Assembly: GCA_963556255.1 (NCBI GenBank)
Contig: OY744615.1
Span: 5,159,123-5,223,122, forward strand
Reading direction: 5' to 3'
Length of the DNA: 64,000 nt
Source of the DNA: Allolobophora icterica
Taxonomy: Eukaryota; Annelida; Clitellata; Crassiclitellata; Lumbricidae
Below the pieces are notes generated by a model, which made no database searches, was not told the origin of the DNA, and saw only the letters and a list, made by a program, of their open reading frames with translations. How positions within the stretch are numbered: the stretch's first letter is position 1; every line of letters begins with the position of its first letter. Positions 35,801 through 43,654 of the stretch are shown piece after piece. The translations under genes were made by a program, and so were the position numbers.

Positions 35801-38800
35801 GTGAATTGTCCATTTATAATAATAATAATAATAATCTGGCATTTATAACGCGCCTAAACAAAAAGACATCTTGCACGAAAGCGCGTAACAGAAAAAACAC
35901 TAGTCATAGTACATCTTAAACAGGTAGGTTTTAAGGTTAGATTTAAAGATCGATGGTGATGAGGATGTGCGAATAAAGTCCGGGAGTTTGTTCCATTCAG
36001 TCGGTCCGGCTAATGCAAATGCTCGATTTCCAAGTTTTCTGACTGAATGAGCGATGGCAAAGTCACCTTGAGATGACGATCGCATTTGTTGTACGTAAAC
36101 CATAAGTTGGTGAACCATTTGTCGTGGAACCCCTTTGAACATGGATGATCAGGCTCTCCCAGTACTCTTGCTCCTTGCCTCTAAAAGACAGGGACTTCTT
36201 CCGCAGAATGGATCCACTCAGCTATCAGGTCACCCCTTCTGTATTGACGCTCGGCGCACCTGACTGTTCGGTGAATCACTCTGCCCTTAGCATTGAACCA
36301 AGCAGTTGCATCTTTTCAGTAGTTGGGTTAACCACCTGGAATGTCCTTCTTTTTTGCTTCACATTGTCTTACTTGAGGTAAGAGTGCTGTTACAGAATGT
36401 CCAGTGTCCACTAAGCAGATGCAAAATACTAGCAGTTTGTATAAAAAAATGTGAAATGTTTCTATTTTTTATGCATATTTAATTATTTATTATGGTTATT
36501 TTATGTTCAGGGGTGATGAAATATTTTATCCCTCAGCTGATACTCTCGGAGTGACAGAGCACAAAGACTCGGAAGAAGCTGTCAGTCGTTTGGTGGATGA
36601 TCTTGACAAACAGTGAGTTCAGAGAGTGATTTTTGTGCACTTGCTTATGATGCATGTTAGAAACTATTCCCTTAGTTAACAAAAGGAGCTGCCATGATGA
36701 GTGTTAACAAATAGTCCTGCATTAATATTAGAAACTAAAGGTGTCGAAGATGGTCTTGGTCGACAAATTTGTAGTTAATTTGACAACTGATAGAGAAGTG
36801 GTTCCCAACATTTTTCAGAGTCATTCAGTCCATGGCACTGGCTTTTGAAATACAATATAATACAATTGAGCTCTGACTTTGTGAAGTGTCGTTCAGCGGC
36901 ATTGAGCACTGACTTTGTTTGTGAAGTTTCATGCAGCAGCCTTGAGCTAACAACGTCTGAATACCATCGAAATCACTCACAAACGAAAGAGATATGTAAC
37001 TGCAAGAACACATGTAAGTTGACAGAAACATCGTTAGAATGAGCCAAAATTAGAGTGAGCGAAAATTATCCAGCAAAGTCTGCGTGCGATCAAAATTGAA
37101 TTGACATACTAGAGAAATAAGCGGCCATCTTGGCCATAGCTTTTAACTTAATAATAATCTGGCACATGTAGCGCGTCTAAACAAGATAAGAATTTGCACG
37201 AAAGCACGTAACAGTAGAAAGTCTAATCATAGTATATTTTAAAAAGATAAGTAAGGTTAGTTTTTAGTTGAAGATTTGCGAATATAACCTGGCAGTTTGT
37301 TCCATTCAGCCGGGCCAGCTAGTGATAATCATGGTTTCCAAGTTTCCTGAATGAACAATGGCAAAATCACCTTGGGAGGATGATTGTTGTTCTCGTCTGG
37401 ATTGAAGAGAACACCATGGTGTGACTAGTGAAGAAATGTATGAGGGAGATTAATTTTTATATACTCGATACATAGGAGGCAGATGTTGAAATTTATGCGA
37501 ACTTGTTTGGGGAGCCAATGTAGCTCACGAAGGGCCGGGGTGAGGTGATCAAAAGGAGTAAGGTTTTTTACTAGCTTAGCAGTGTAATGAGAACAGAGGT
37601 AAGTGATTGCAAGGTAGATGCCGGAAGGCTGTAGAGGATCGAGTTGCAGTAGTCAGTTCTGGAGATGACTAGGGCCTGAACTAGGGTGCAGAGACATTTT
37701 TCATTAACTCTTTTCCTGGCTTGCCATATATATCTAAGATGGAAAAAGCAGGATTCGGCTATGGATGGGATTTGATTTTTCATGGAAGTGTACTGTCTGA
37801 TAGAATAGTGTTGTGCTGAAAAGGTGGGTTATGGGGTACCAGAAATAGCAGTAAACAGCAACCTGGTTCAGATGTGAACCTACAGAAAGTGCCAGGCTAT
37901 TAAACAAAATTGGAACACTGATTGGAACACTGAATATTCTGTGAATTTCCAAGGTGCACGCAGTCCTAATACATGTGTCTTAGTTTCATGTATGGTAGTT
38001 TTCCATCACAATGTCATGCATGAGGTGTTTCAATGCCATTTAAGAACCTCTCAAGCCAGTCCTAGTTAGCTACATCTGCAATAGATTAAAAATTAGCAAA
38101 CTCCCAAATGCCACCAGTTTTGTACTGCCAGGAAAGGTCACGCGTCTAGATATCTGTCTTGCCAGATTGATCTAGAGCAGCGGTGTGCAACCTACGGCCG
38201 TATTGTCCGTAAGCCGAGAAGAAAACTGAATGAAAACCAGCCGATGGAGATTCCTGGTCTTTCCAGAGTCAGAATCATGAAGATCTTGGGTGTCACGCTC
38301 TCCGATGACTTCTGCTTTGACGTGCATGTTGACAATCTATGCACTGGTGCAAGACAATCAATGTATGCTTTACGGATCCTGACTACTCATGGACTACTTG
38401 GCCCCTCAATGTACGATGTGGTGACAGCTACCACTGTGGCGAGGATGACGTACACTGCGTCCGCTTGGTGTGGTTATGTGGGGCAGAGGGGACGTGAGAG
38501 ACTACAGGCAATATTTAGGAGACTGATTAAAGCTGGTTATCTTCCTGTGGACTACCCTAGATTCGAACAATTGATCCGTACTGCTGATTCTAAACTTTTC
38601 ACGACCGTCCTTACATGTCCTACACATGTGCTTCATGTGCTATTACCTCCTGTTAAGCATACGGGTTATACTTTGCGACCCCGTGTTCATAATCGGGTTC
38701 TCCCGACTGCTGACAGTCTAGCTCGTAAATCTTTCATAATTAGGATGATTTTCAGCGGAATATAGGCCTTAGTACTTTAATCTGGACGTGATATACATGT

Positions 38801-40641
38801 GTAAACCAAAATGCGGTTAGCAGTTGGATTAATAAAGGATATACTTACTTACTTACTTACTTACTTTACTCTCAAGCCAGTCCTAGTTAGCTACATCTGC
38901 AATAGATTAAAAACTAGCAAACTCCCAAATGCCACCAGTTTTGTACTGCCAGGAAAGGTCACGCGTCTAGATATCTGTCTTGCCAGATTGATCTAGAGCA
39001 GCGGTGTGCAACCTACGGCCGCTTGCGGCCTTGACAGGCAGATTTGGCGGCCGTGGACAGCTGATCTAATGATAATGTTTTGGCAGCCGTCTGTGTATTA
39101 ATTCTTAAAATGAAATTCTGGAATTTTATTTCATGAAGAATAAAAATTTCCCCTTAAGCAACTGCAACATCTGTAATGGAAAAGGATGAAATACAACGGG
39201 ACGACATTCCAATTGCATCCTTTACCGCCGTCCTTGCATTGCAATGTAAATCTCCCAAATTTATCAGTTGCCACACGTGCAAATACCGTTTTTTTTTCAC
39301 AGGATGTGTGCTAAAACACACCAACAGGCATCTGGAACCTGAAAAGTTTTCCCGGGGAGAACCCCCGGATCCCTATTCAAAGGTGGTGGGAGTTGTAGGT
39401 GGAAGGCAGGCCCGGCCCTAGAGCAAAGCGAACGAGGCAGCTGCCTTGGGCCCGCACTTTCAGGGGCCCCGCGCTGCTGGCTATAATTTTTTATTGCGAT
39501 AAAATTCAGCAGGCATTCAAATAATTAAATAAAACATTGCTTTCATAGTAAACTTCTAGTATTAAGTTAAGAGTCTGATTTGCATTGTGTGTTCATTAAC
39601 CAATTTAATTTCGATTTTGCATTATTTTAATACTATATTATTGCCAAATGCCAATTCCGCATTGGCAGGAAATCAACTCCGCAATGCCATATTTGCTTGG
39701 GGCCCCGCTAATAGCTTGGGCTCCGCATGCCCTAGCGCCGAGTCTGGAGGAAGGGAAGGGACTAGGAAGGGGTGAAGGGAAAGGAAGAGGAGGGAGACAG
39801 GAAGAAGGGCAGCAGTGTGGAAGAGGGGAGGGGAAGTACAGAAGGAGAAAGGGATGGAGAAAAAGGGGCCGAGGAGGAGGGAAGGGGAGAAAGGGAAGGC
39901 TTAGGGCTTCAAGCTTGAAATCCTGGCACCGCCACTGGTACTAAGGTTCGTGGAGAAGGAGATGGACGCCAGTAACCATAGCACATTATTATGGGCATCG
40001 CCACTGTTTAATAGTGGTTATTATCTCTCATCCCAATTTTTTAAATAACTTAAGATATCTTGGCGGCCGTGATGAGAATATAAAACTTTGATGTGGCCAA
40101 CATTAACAAAAAGGTTGCGCACCCCTGATCTAGAGTCTGGGTAATGGATGGTGCTGGTGCCTTCTACATTAATAGGGTGTTGTTTTAGAACTTTTGATCG
40201 GAGTACATAGTCACCAACAAACATACTACAGTATAAGTAAGTAACTAACTAGTGACTTCCATGACACTGGAAATGAAATGCACAAGACATTAGCCGATTG
40301 CACATCAAAACCAAGCTGTGACTAAGTCAATATCCAGAAATTCAGTCCCCTGAAACAAGCATCCTATGGTGGAAATGACACAAGAGATGAACAGAACAAA
40401 TATGCAATGTAATAGTAATATTTAGTATGCCTTCTGCTTAGGCAAATGGTTTAATGGCATAATGTTTTTCTGCAGGATCAAAAAGCGTGAGAAGTACAGC
40501 AGGAGACGAGCATATGATGAAGACGAGGATATTGATTATATCAACGAAAGAAACATGAAGTTCAACAAGAAACTGGAACGCTTTTACGGAAAATATACAA
40601 CAGAAATCAAGCAGAACCTCGAACGTGGCACAGCAATCTAA
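23758..40641 (+). CDS. SYF2: SYF2 pre-mRNA-splicing factor, six exons, N-terminus missing
   Basis: SYF2 is a nuclear component of the activated spliceosome, associated with the Prp19/NTC complex, and acts in pre-mRNA splicing. Exons: 23758-23802, 25550-25675, 28237-28354, 30630-30720, 36511-36612, 40476-40641; these total 648 bases, or 215 residues plus stop. All introns are GT-AG and the reading frame is kept through phases 0, 0, 1, 0 (2-base carry) and 2-base carry. Landmarks: [88 protein letters not shown] and the end [12 protein letters not shown]. The family is usually about 240 residues. The first recognised exon has an acceptor in front, so a start exon should lie upstream; alternatively ATG 23761 is the start. 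Introns are full of transposons, including same-strand and opposite-strand LINEs. Confidence 0.95.
23803..25549 (+). other. SYF2 intron, with an unexplained coding-like stretch near its end
   Basis: Mostly AT-rich and unassigned. At 25258-25370 one frame reads [20 protein letters not shown] then [15 protein letters not shown]. At 25424-25530 another reads [20 protein letters not shown] then [10 protein letters not shown]. The two frames are separated by a GATGAT run. It may be a degenerate pseudogene or chance. Confidence 0.4.
25550..25675 (+). CDS. SYF2: SYF2 exon
   Basis: Acceptor TTTTTGTTTTTAG, donor GTAGAC. It encodes 42 residues from [16 protein letters not shown] to EEKQDCLRK and includes [11 protein letters not shown]. 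Highly charged helix. Confidence 0.95.
25943..26495 (-). mobile_element. TAGGGCATA-type DNA element remnant, inverted relative to 59380-62182
   Basis: The left end TAGGGCGTAACTGAAATCC-GG (25943) and the right end, reverse complemented (TAAGGCATAACCGAGTTTGG), resemble the two ends of 59380-62182. They share TTTTTGCC(A/G)(G/A)TTC, GGATAGTATAGGCC and GACTATC(T/C)GGAATTATCC. Flanking 8-mers do not match, so the target-site duplication is decayed or the copy was rearranged. The interior is short and non-coding. Confidence 0.65.
26560..27830 (+). mobile_element. 5'-truncated RTE-like LINE with an intact reverse-transcriptase ORF
   Basis: An open frame to 27790 carries the ordered RT motifs [61 protein letters not shown] (catalytic FADD), [10 protein letters not shown] and [15 protein letters not shown]. 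The C-terminal region has [43 protein letters not shown] and [16 protein letters not shown]. These mark the endonuclease/RT LINE type close to RTE-like clades. The endonuclease domain and RT block 0 are missing, so it is 5'-truncated just before [11 protein letters not shown]; the ATG at 26528 is probably outside the element. The frame is unbroken for about 410 codons, suggesting a young insertion. It lies in a SYF2 intron, same strand. Confidence 0.92.
27930..28165. repeat. dispersed repeat, partner at 42590-42845
   Basis: Shares AAGATCATCAATNATGGANC, GTGGAAAGATTCTC-TCAGAGGTTATG and the CAGCATCTTCCATGTGAACAT/ATGTTTACATGGAAGATGCTG region with 42590-42845 in part. It lies directly after the LINE and could be a DNA-transposon fragment. 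Confidence 0.55.
28237..28354 (+). CDS. SYF2: SYF2 exon
   Basis: Acceptor GTGCTGTTGAAG, donor GTGAGC. It encodes [20 protein letters not shown] through [13 protein letters not shown], ending after the first base of the next codon. Confidence 0.97.
28355..28699 (+). other. SYF2 intron segment with (AT)n
   Basis: (AT)n runs at about 28590-28640. No other feature. Confidence 0.6.
28700..28886 (-). mobile_element. CR1-type LINE 3' part, minus strand (right of nested element)
   Basis: Minus-strand translation contains [24 protein letters not shown] and [16 protein letters not shown] segments in shifted frames, corresponding to the C-terminal region after 'H-VLH-LLPP' in the (TTAC)n family. It continues the copy found at 30466-29905. 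Confidence 0.55.
28900..29891. mobile_element. 992-bp element with tandem-repeat terminal inverted repeats
   Basis: The left end is an array of CCCCGTCAAAATAG-type units (28904-29010) and the right end is the inverse array (CTATTTTGACGGGG, 29820-29891). It is flanked by the 13-bp direct repeat TGCCCTCTCCTCC (28887-28899 and 29892-29904). The interior is AT-rich and carries a retroelement-like 3' end with a (GATT)n tail at 29505-29534. It interrupts a minus-strand LINE. The superfamily is not recognised: 13 bp is longer than usual for hAT (8 bp), and tandem-repeat TIRs are unusual. Confidence 0.85.
29905..30480 (-). mobile_element. CR1-type LINE RT tail, minus strand (left of nested element)
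   Basis: Minus strand from about 30466: [20 protein letters not shown] (RT catalytic region, YTDD instead of YADD), [13 protein letters not shown], then [40 protein letters not shown] and [18 protein letters not shown]. The block 'ALR-L-THGL---- MYDVV-ATTVARL-YA-PAWWG' is shared with 38244-38765, 53888-54247, 56590-56700 and 58345-58440. Confidence 0.8.
30630..30720 (+). CDS. SYF2: SYF2 exon
   Basis: Acceptor TTTCTTTGACTAG, donor GTAAGT. It encodes [20 protein letters not shown] and [10 protein letters not shown], the conserved mid-region of the family. Confidence 0.97.
30840..30984. repeat. GGTCCGCTAT-type repeat with AGGT and CATA runs
   Basis: GGGGGTCCGCTATTCCAGGGTCCGCTAT (30898-30925) recurs in inverted form at 33673-33700 (ATAGCGGACCCCCAGAATAG). 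The intervening 2.7 kb contains nested elements, so this pair may mark an outer element. Confidence 0.5.
30985..31150 (-). mobile_element. tRNA-derived SINE, minus strand, copy 1
   Basis: Minus-strand reading starts GGGGGATAGAGTAGTGGTAACAC (A-box region), then GCGGATCAATTCCC (B-box-like), a body with GGCGGCGCCTTGCATGGCTG, and TTACTGCGTCTGTCGGTT at the end. The copy at 54385-54548 is closely related. Confidence 0.8.
31290..31624 (+). mobile_element. (TTAC)n-tailed CR1-type LINE, 5' part
   Basis: The frame 31303-31620 reads [60 protein letters not shown] and [15 protein letters not shown]. It is cut at GCATAAAT (31617-31624), which is duplicated on the far side of an inserted hAT element; the LINE resumes at 33362. 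Confidence 0.9.
31625..33361 (-). mobile_element. hAT element with transposase C-terminus remnant
   Basis: Termini CAGAGGTCTCAAACTC / GTTTGAGACCCCTG (16-bp TIRs with two mismatches) are flanked by the 8-bp duplication GCATAAAT (31617-31624, 33362-33369). On the minus strand at about 32885-32760 the frame reads [20 protein letters not shown] and [15 protein letters not shown], the C-terminal dimerisation end of hAT transposases of the ZBED5/SPIN-like kind. The rest of the transposase is gone; a LINE fragment occupies the left half. Element length is 1737 bp. Confidence 0.93.
31790..32690 (+). mobile_element. RTE-like LINE RT fragment nested in the hAT element
   Basis: Frame one (to 31950) has [20 protein letters not shown] and [14 protein letters not shown] (catalytic box). 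After a frameshift, frame two (31959-32609) has [93 protein letters not shown] and [19 protein letters not shown]. It is related to, but clearly diverged from, the copy at 26560-27830. It is 5'-truncated. Confidence 0.9.
33362..33535 (+). mobile_element. (TTAC)n-tailed CR1-type LINE, 3' part
   Basis: After the second GCATAAAT, 3' UTR sequence continues to GGTGTAATAAAGAATATACTTACTTACTTAC (33493-33523), the family's tail. It completes the copy begun at 31290. Confidence 0.88.
33536..33670. repeat. (ATGT)n microsatellite
   Basis: Imperfect ATGT repeats directly follow the LINE tail. Confidence 0.9.
33738..33900. repeat. GGTTGCTAAGG minisatellite
   Basis: At least nine imperfect repeats of a GG(T/C)TG(C/T)TAA-G motif, with units such as GGTTGCTAAGGAGGCT. 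Low-complexity tandem array; no gene. Confidence 0.75.
33860..35310 (-). mobile_element. CR1/L2-type LINE, minus strand, about 1.45 kb, broken
   Basis: Minus strand in order: [19 protein letters not shown] and [21 protein letters not shown] (35301-35140, RT N-terminal blocks), [14 protein letters not shown] (34720-34670, the catalytic box reads YAND, one aspartate lost), [31 protein letters not shown] (34540-34490), [20 protein letters not shown] (34340-34290) and [10 protein letters not shown] near 33950. Frameshifts are frequent. It is the longest RT span of this type in the window. Confidence 0.85.
35641..35835. repeat. 102-bp tandem duplication with (AAT)n
   Basis: TCAAACTAGAAGCTGGATGATCG at 35641 and again at 35743 (period 102). 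Each unit also contains a partial internal repeat (TAGAAGCTGGAAGATCG) and ends in an AAT run. The second run merges with the tail of the neighbouring minus-strand LINE. Confidence 0.9.
35826..36145 (-). mobile_element. L2/CR1-type LINE 3' end, (ATT)n tail, minus strand
   Basis: Minus-strand frame (36142-35900): [40 protein letters not shown] and LFKMYYD, a conserved C-terminus. A 3' UTR with TTAGGCGCGTTATAAATGCCAGATT and an ATT tail follows. Confidence 0.88.
36146..36510 (+). other. SYF2 intron segment
   Basis: Frame 36145-36381 contains [15 protein letters not shown] sequence in the plus sense (GLTTWNV), possibly another LINE C-terminal scrap. Otherwise AT-rich. Confidence 0.35.
36511..36612 (+). 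CDS. SYF2: SYF2 exon
   Basis: Acceptor TTTATGTTCAG, donor GTGAGT. It encodes [20 protein letters not shown] and [13 protein letters not shown]. Confidence 0.97.
36613..37141 (+). other. SYF2 intron segment
   Basis: No repeat class or coding sequence was recognised. Confidence 0.3.
37142..37790 (-). mobile_element. L2/CR1-type LINE, minus strand, second copy of the 35826 family
   Basis: Minus strand: [40 protein letters not shown] and [11 protein letters not shown] (37760-37620). The 3' end has TTAGACGCGCTACATGTGCCAGATTATTATT, matching the 35826-36145 copy. Confidence 0.85.
37791..38047 (+). other. SYF2 intron segment
   Basis: Nothing recognised. Confidence 0.3.
38048..38200. repeat. 153-bp direct repeat, left copy
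   Basis: CTCTCAAGCCAGTCC...CAACCTACGGCCG is repeated at 38869-39021 with one visible difference (AAAATTAGC/AAAACTAGC). The two copies bracket a (TTAC)n-tailed LINE fragment exactly, so they look like one very long target-site duplication. The last 22 bases are the left end of the adjacent hAT element. Confidence 0.92.
38201..38868 (+). mobile_element. (TTAC)n-tailed CR1-type LINE, 5'-truncated, C-terminal frame intact
   Basis: Frame 38244-38765: [119 protein letters not shown] and [10 protein letters not shown]. The 3' UTR ends GGATTAATAAAGGATATACTTAC-(TTAC)n. The unbroken C-terminus and near-identical flanking repeats suggest a recent insertion. Confidence 0.92.
38869..39021. repeat. 153-bp direct repeat, right copy
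   Basis: Right-hand partner of 38048-38200. It continues into the body of the hAT element that starts at 38999. Confidence 0.92.
38999..40127. mobile_element. hAT-type non-autonomous element
   Basis: TIRs CAGCGGTGTGCAACCT / AGGTTGCGCACCCCTG (16 bp, two mismatches) are flanked by ATCTAGAG (38991-38998, 40128-40135). The interior has no recognisable transposase. It includes a second repeat (about 39405-39940, GGCAGGCCCGGCCCTAG to GGCACCGCCACTGGTACTA) with a GA-rich low-complexity core at 39740-39900. Located in the last SYF2 intron. Confidence 0.92.
40136..40475 (+). other. end of last SYF2 intron
   Basis: No element recognised. A short TAAGTAAGTAACTAACT run lies at 40234-40250. Confidence 0.4.
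40476..40641 (+). CDS. SYF2: SYF2 terminal exon
   Basis: Acceptor TGTTTTTCTGCAG. It encodes [20 protein letters not shown] to NLERGTAI and stop TAA at 40639-40641. This is the most conserved part of the protein. No canonical AATAAA lies within the next 1 kb; the first clear one is at 41693. Confidence 0.98.
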
Positions 40642-41184
40642 TCTCCTTTAGCCTTCTTTCCAGCTGGTGTGATTGTTGTGATTATTTTCAAATAAGCTGT
40701 GACTAAATGACCACATAAAACAGTGAATTATCAGAATTTAGAATTCTTTGAAATTGTATTACTTTATTTCTCAACAGTTTTACAAACAGAAAACTAATCT
40801 TTCATTATCTTTCTGATTATTACAGGCTGTGTGTACTGTAGATCTGTATAGATCATTCTTCTGCTACACTGGATTTGAGTGTGTAAGCAAGTATAAAGTG
40901 AGTAAGCTGTTGTGGTTGCTTATGATTGGTGTACGGTACTTTACAGTTGGTGCTCTGGAATTTGACAGAGGACCGAGGACAGAGGTGTCTGTTGCAAGAG
41001 AGATAGAAATTGAGGTTTTAACCCTTAAATGACGAGAAGAACTTTTATCACCTAGGGCTGACGACGAGCGATTTTACTGTATAATGACTTATAAACAATT
41101 TTGAACTTGAGATATCTCAGTCAGTTTACCTACAGACATAATGTAAATGTGACTTGCATGTTCTTGGTGTGCATGGTGTGCATC
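40642..41184 (+). other. SYF2 downstream region
   Basis: Probable 3' UTR and downstream sequence. No AATAAA is visible close to the stop. Confidence 0.45.
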
Positions 41185-41310
41185 TGCAGTAGATTAAAAA
41201 CTAGCAAACTCCCAAATGCCACCAGTTTTGTACTGCCAGGAAAGGTCATGTGTCTAGATATCTGTCTTGCCAGATTGATCTAGAGCAGTGGTGCGCAACC
41301 TGCGGCCCTT
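41185..41310 (+). repeat. third copy of the 153-bp repeat segment plus hAT left end
   Basis: From CATCTGCAGTAGATTAAAAAC to GATCTAGAGCAGTGGTGCGCAACCTGCGGCC it matches the 3' 120 bases of the 38048/38869 repeats, including the same junction to the hAT terminus. Beyond 41310 it diverges from the hAT interior. It is more diverged than the other two (CATGTG for CACGCG). Confidence 0.85.
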
Positions 41311-42585
41311 CGTTAATGGTGTTTCACTGTACTTCTTGCACATACTTTGATGTTCATCATTCTTTAGCATTTTGTCTCTTCTTCCCATCCATCCAGAGTT
41401 AGGCAAAAGAATTTTGGGTTCTCAATGCTGCCCCAAAGTGCCCCAGTTTGTTTACTTTTATATGTTCAAGACCTTATAAAATTATAGAAATATGTTTAGT
41501 GGCATGTGTAATGTGAGCATAGAAAATGTGCAGAAATTAATGCCAGACAAAACACAAAAATTTTGAAAATACTTTCATAAATAGTTATAATTTGTAATAA
41601 TTAGACCATAATCATAAAAATGAAGGAAAAATAATGAAATATGTGAAATGTCAGCAATTTTATTATAATTATCATTTCTTGGTCAGTTTTTAAATAAAGA
41701 CATGACATCAATCTTTAGCATCTTATCTCCTCTTCCCATACACTTGCCCATTTCTGGGTGAAACAAGAAAAACTTAATATGCTTAATATCTCGCCCAAGT
41801 CATCCATCCCACTTCCCAACATACACCGAATGCCACCTGTAAACTCGTGTCAAAGTCGCAATTTCCTTTGGCCAAAGCCAATTTATTTCATCACTTGATA
41901 CATCAGACAGTTTCATTGTCAGATTCATCGAAACTGTCATCATTTGAATCTAATTCCTCAAGCAAATGGCAAGTTTGTTCATTCAGGAGTGTTCGCCATC
42001 TTGGGAGTTGGGTCATGTAAATACATGATAGATTTAATGTCGGTTTTGATTGGTTGAATTATGCGTGTAGGTTCCCATGGTAAAAATATCTTCCACTTAC
42101 TTGTGTGCTTAATTATATTATCTTGGCCTATACGACAAAGTTTAGATAATATAATGCAGACGTCATTACGCAGTTAGTGCACTTTGGTACATGCTTGAAG
42201 CCCCTGTAGTACACTTCAGTGCATGTTCGTTATTACTGGGTTAATTATATAAACCTGAACAAGCAGTGTTCACAGTTAATTATATAATTCTGAACAGCTG
42301 GAAAATTAGGCACTCGAGGCAAGATCTGGTCAGCTCATTAATTATAAGTTCTGAGTAGATGGATGAACTGGTCATCTACTCAGGCAAGGAAAATTACAGC
42401 AAGGTGTCAAGGTTGTCGTGCAAGTGTGTCTGGTAGGGTAACCTACTGGAAGATGTGGCTTGAGGTACCCAGGCATAGCAGGAGTGTAGTTGTTAAGTAT
42501 GTAAAGTTAACAGAAGAGAAGTGTAGCTCTGCATTCCAAGTCGAACAGGGTGTAGTCATACTAATGCGTTAGCGGGCAGAGCGCA
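41311..42585. other. intergenic, mostly unassigned
   Basis: A short internal duplication: TCTTTAGCATTTTGTCTCTTCTTCCCAT at 41361 and a similar block at 41712. AATAAA occurs at 41693-41698. No gene is supported. Confidence 0.4.
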
Positions 42586-42589
42586 GAGA

Positions 42590-42845
42590 AAGATCATCAA
42601 TTATGGAACGAAGAGTGGTGTTGTAGATGTCGAACAGCACGTCGGTGGAAAGATTCTCTTCAGAGGTTATGCGATGGCGAAAGATCTCCCGATTGAGCTT
42701 TCACCATAACACGATGGTAATCTTGCCTATGACCGCCCTGTTTGATCCAGGAATTCACGACATTGCTCGAATCCTTAGCAGCCTATAATAGCCATCATGT
42801 GCGACCTCTATGTTTACATGGAAGATGCTGGCTGAACCAGTGCGA
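42590..42845. repeat. dispersed repeat, partner at 27930-28165
   Basis: Contains AAAGATCATCAATTATGGA, GGTGGAAAGATTCTCTTCAGAGGTTATG and ATGTTTACATGGAAGATGCTGGCTG. These parallel elements of 27930-28165. Confidence 0.5.
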
Positions 42846-42846
42846 C

Positions 42847-43373
42847 AGCTGCTCGGGATTTGGGCTGCTCCAGCACATGGACATTAGGGTGGAGTGAAAA
42901 TGGCAAGAAAGAATTTTTTAAGCAAACGTTTTCTAATAGTGATGGAAAGTTGCCAGTATGTTTGTGTAAACAGTGCCCAAAATAATTGTTGATTTTGCTT
43001 TGCGTCTTCTGCCCTCTACCGGCGGTAAAATAGTTACCATATCAAATTCTTTGAGTAACGTCAATGTAGTGTATTATTTTTTCTTTTTCTTGAATTGTCG
43101 TCGAACTGTTACAATTCATGAAATACATGTTCAAATCAGTTGCGGAAATCGCATCTGGGTTAAACAGGATTATGGAATTGTAACCAGTGGCGTAACTGGT
43201 CTATAAAGTGGGGGGGGGTACCATACACGAAGCAAGGCATTGACTGCGATCTCTAAGAAGGCACAATAATAAAATATTGATTGACATTGTTAAAAAAAAA
43301 TTTTCTTGCCATTTTCACTCCACCCTAATGTCCATGTGCTGGAGCAGCCCAAATCCCAAGAGCAGCTGTCAAC
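42847..43373. mobile_element. MITE-like element with about 65-bp inverted repeats
   Basis: GACAGCTGCTCGGGATTTGGGCTGCTCCAG...GTGGAGTGAAAATGGCAAGAA (42844-42911) is the inverse of 43304-43369, with only a 2-base indel seen. The interior of about 390 bp is non-coding. Because the inverted repeat runs through the apparent ends, the exact borders and target-site duplication are unclear. Confidence 0.75.
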
Positions 43374-43393
43374 ACCTTTCACGTCAGCTGAGA

Positions 43394-43450
43394 TACAGCT
43401 GAGATATAGCTGCTGCCTCCTGGCAGCGCAGCAGCTATATCTCAGCTGTA
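43394..43450. ncRNA. perfect 23-bp hairpin
   Basis: TACAGCTGAGATATAGCTGCTGC at 43394-43416 is exactly complementary to 43428-43450 with an 11-base loop. It resembles a miRNA precursor in stem size, though a perfect stem is unusual for an animal miRNA. It might equally be a small palindromic repeat. No expression evidence is available. Confidence 0.3.
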
Positions 43451-43654
43451 CCAGGGGTAGGAAGGACATGCAGCAACCATCTTGGAATTGTGGGAATGTA
43501 TCTGTCTAGGATTTTAGATAAAGTTGAACCACAAGACGAGTAGCAGGCTGCGTAAAACAACATTAAGGCAAGACTGTTGGCCTTGAATTTCGTATGTCAA
43601 GCAATTTCCACGTTCTATAACAGTATGCATGATGGAAGAAAACCTGAATGACAG

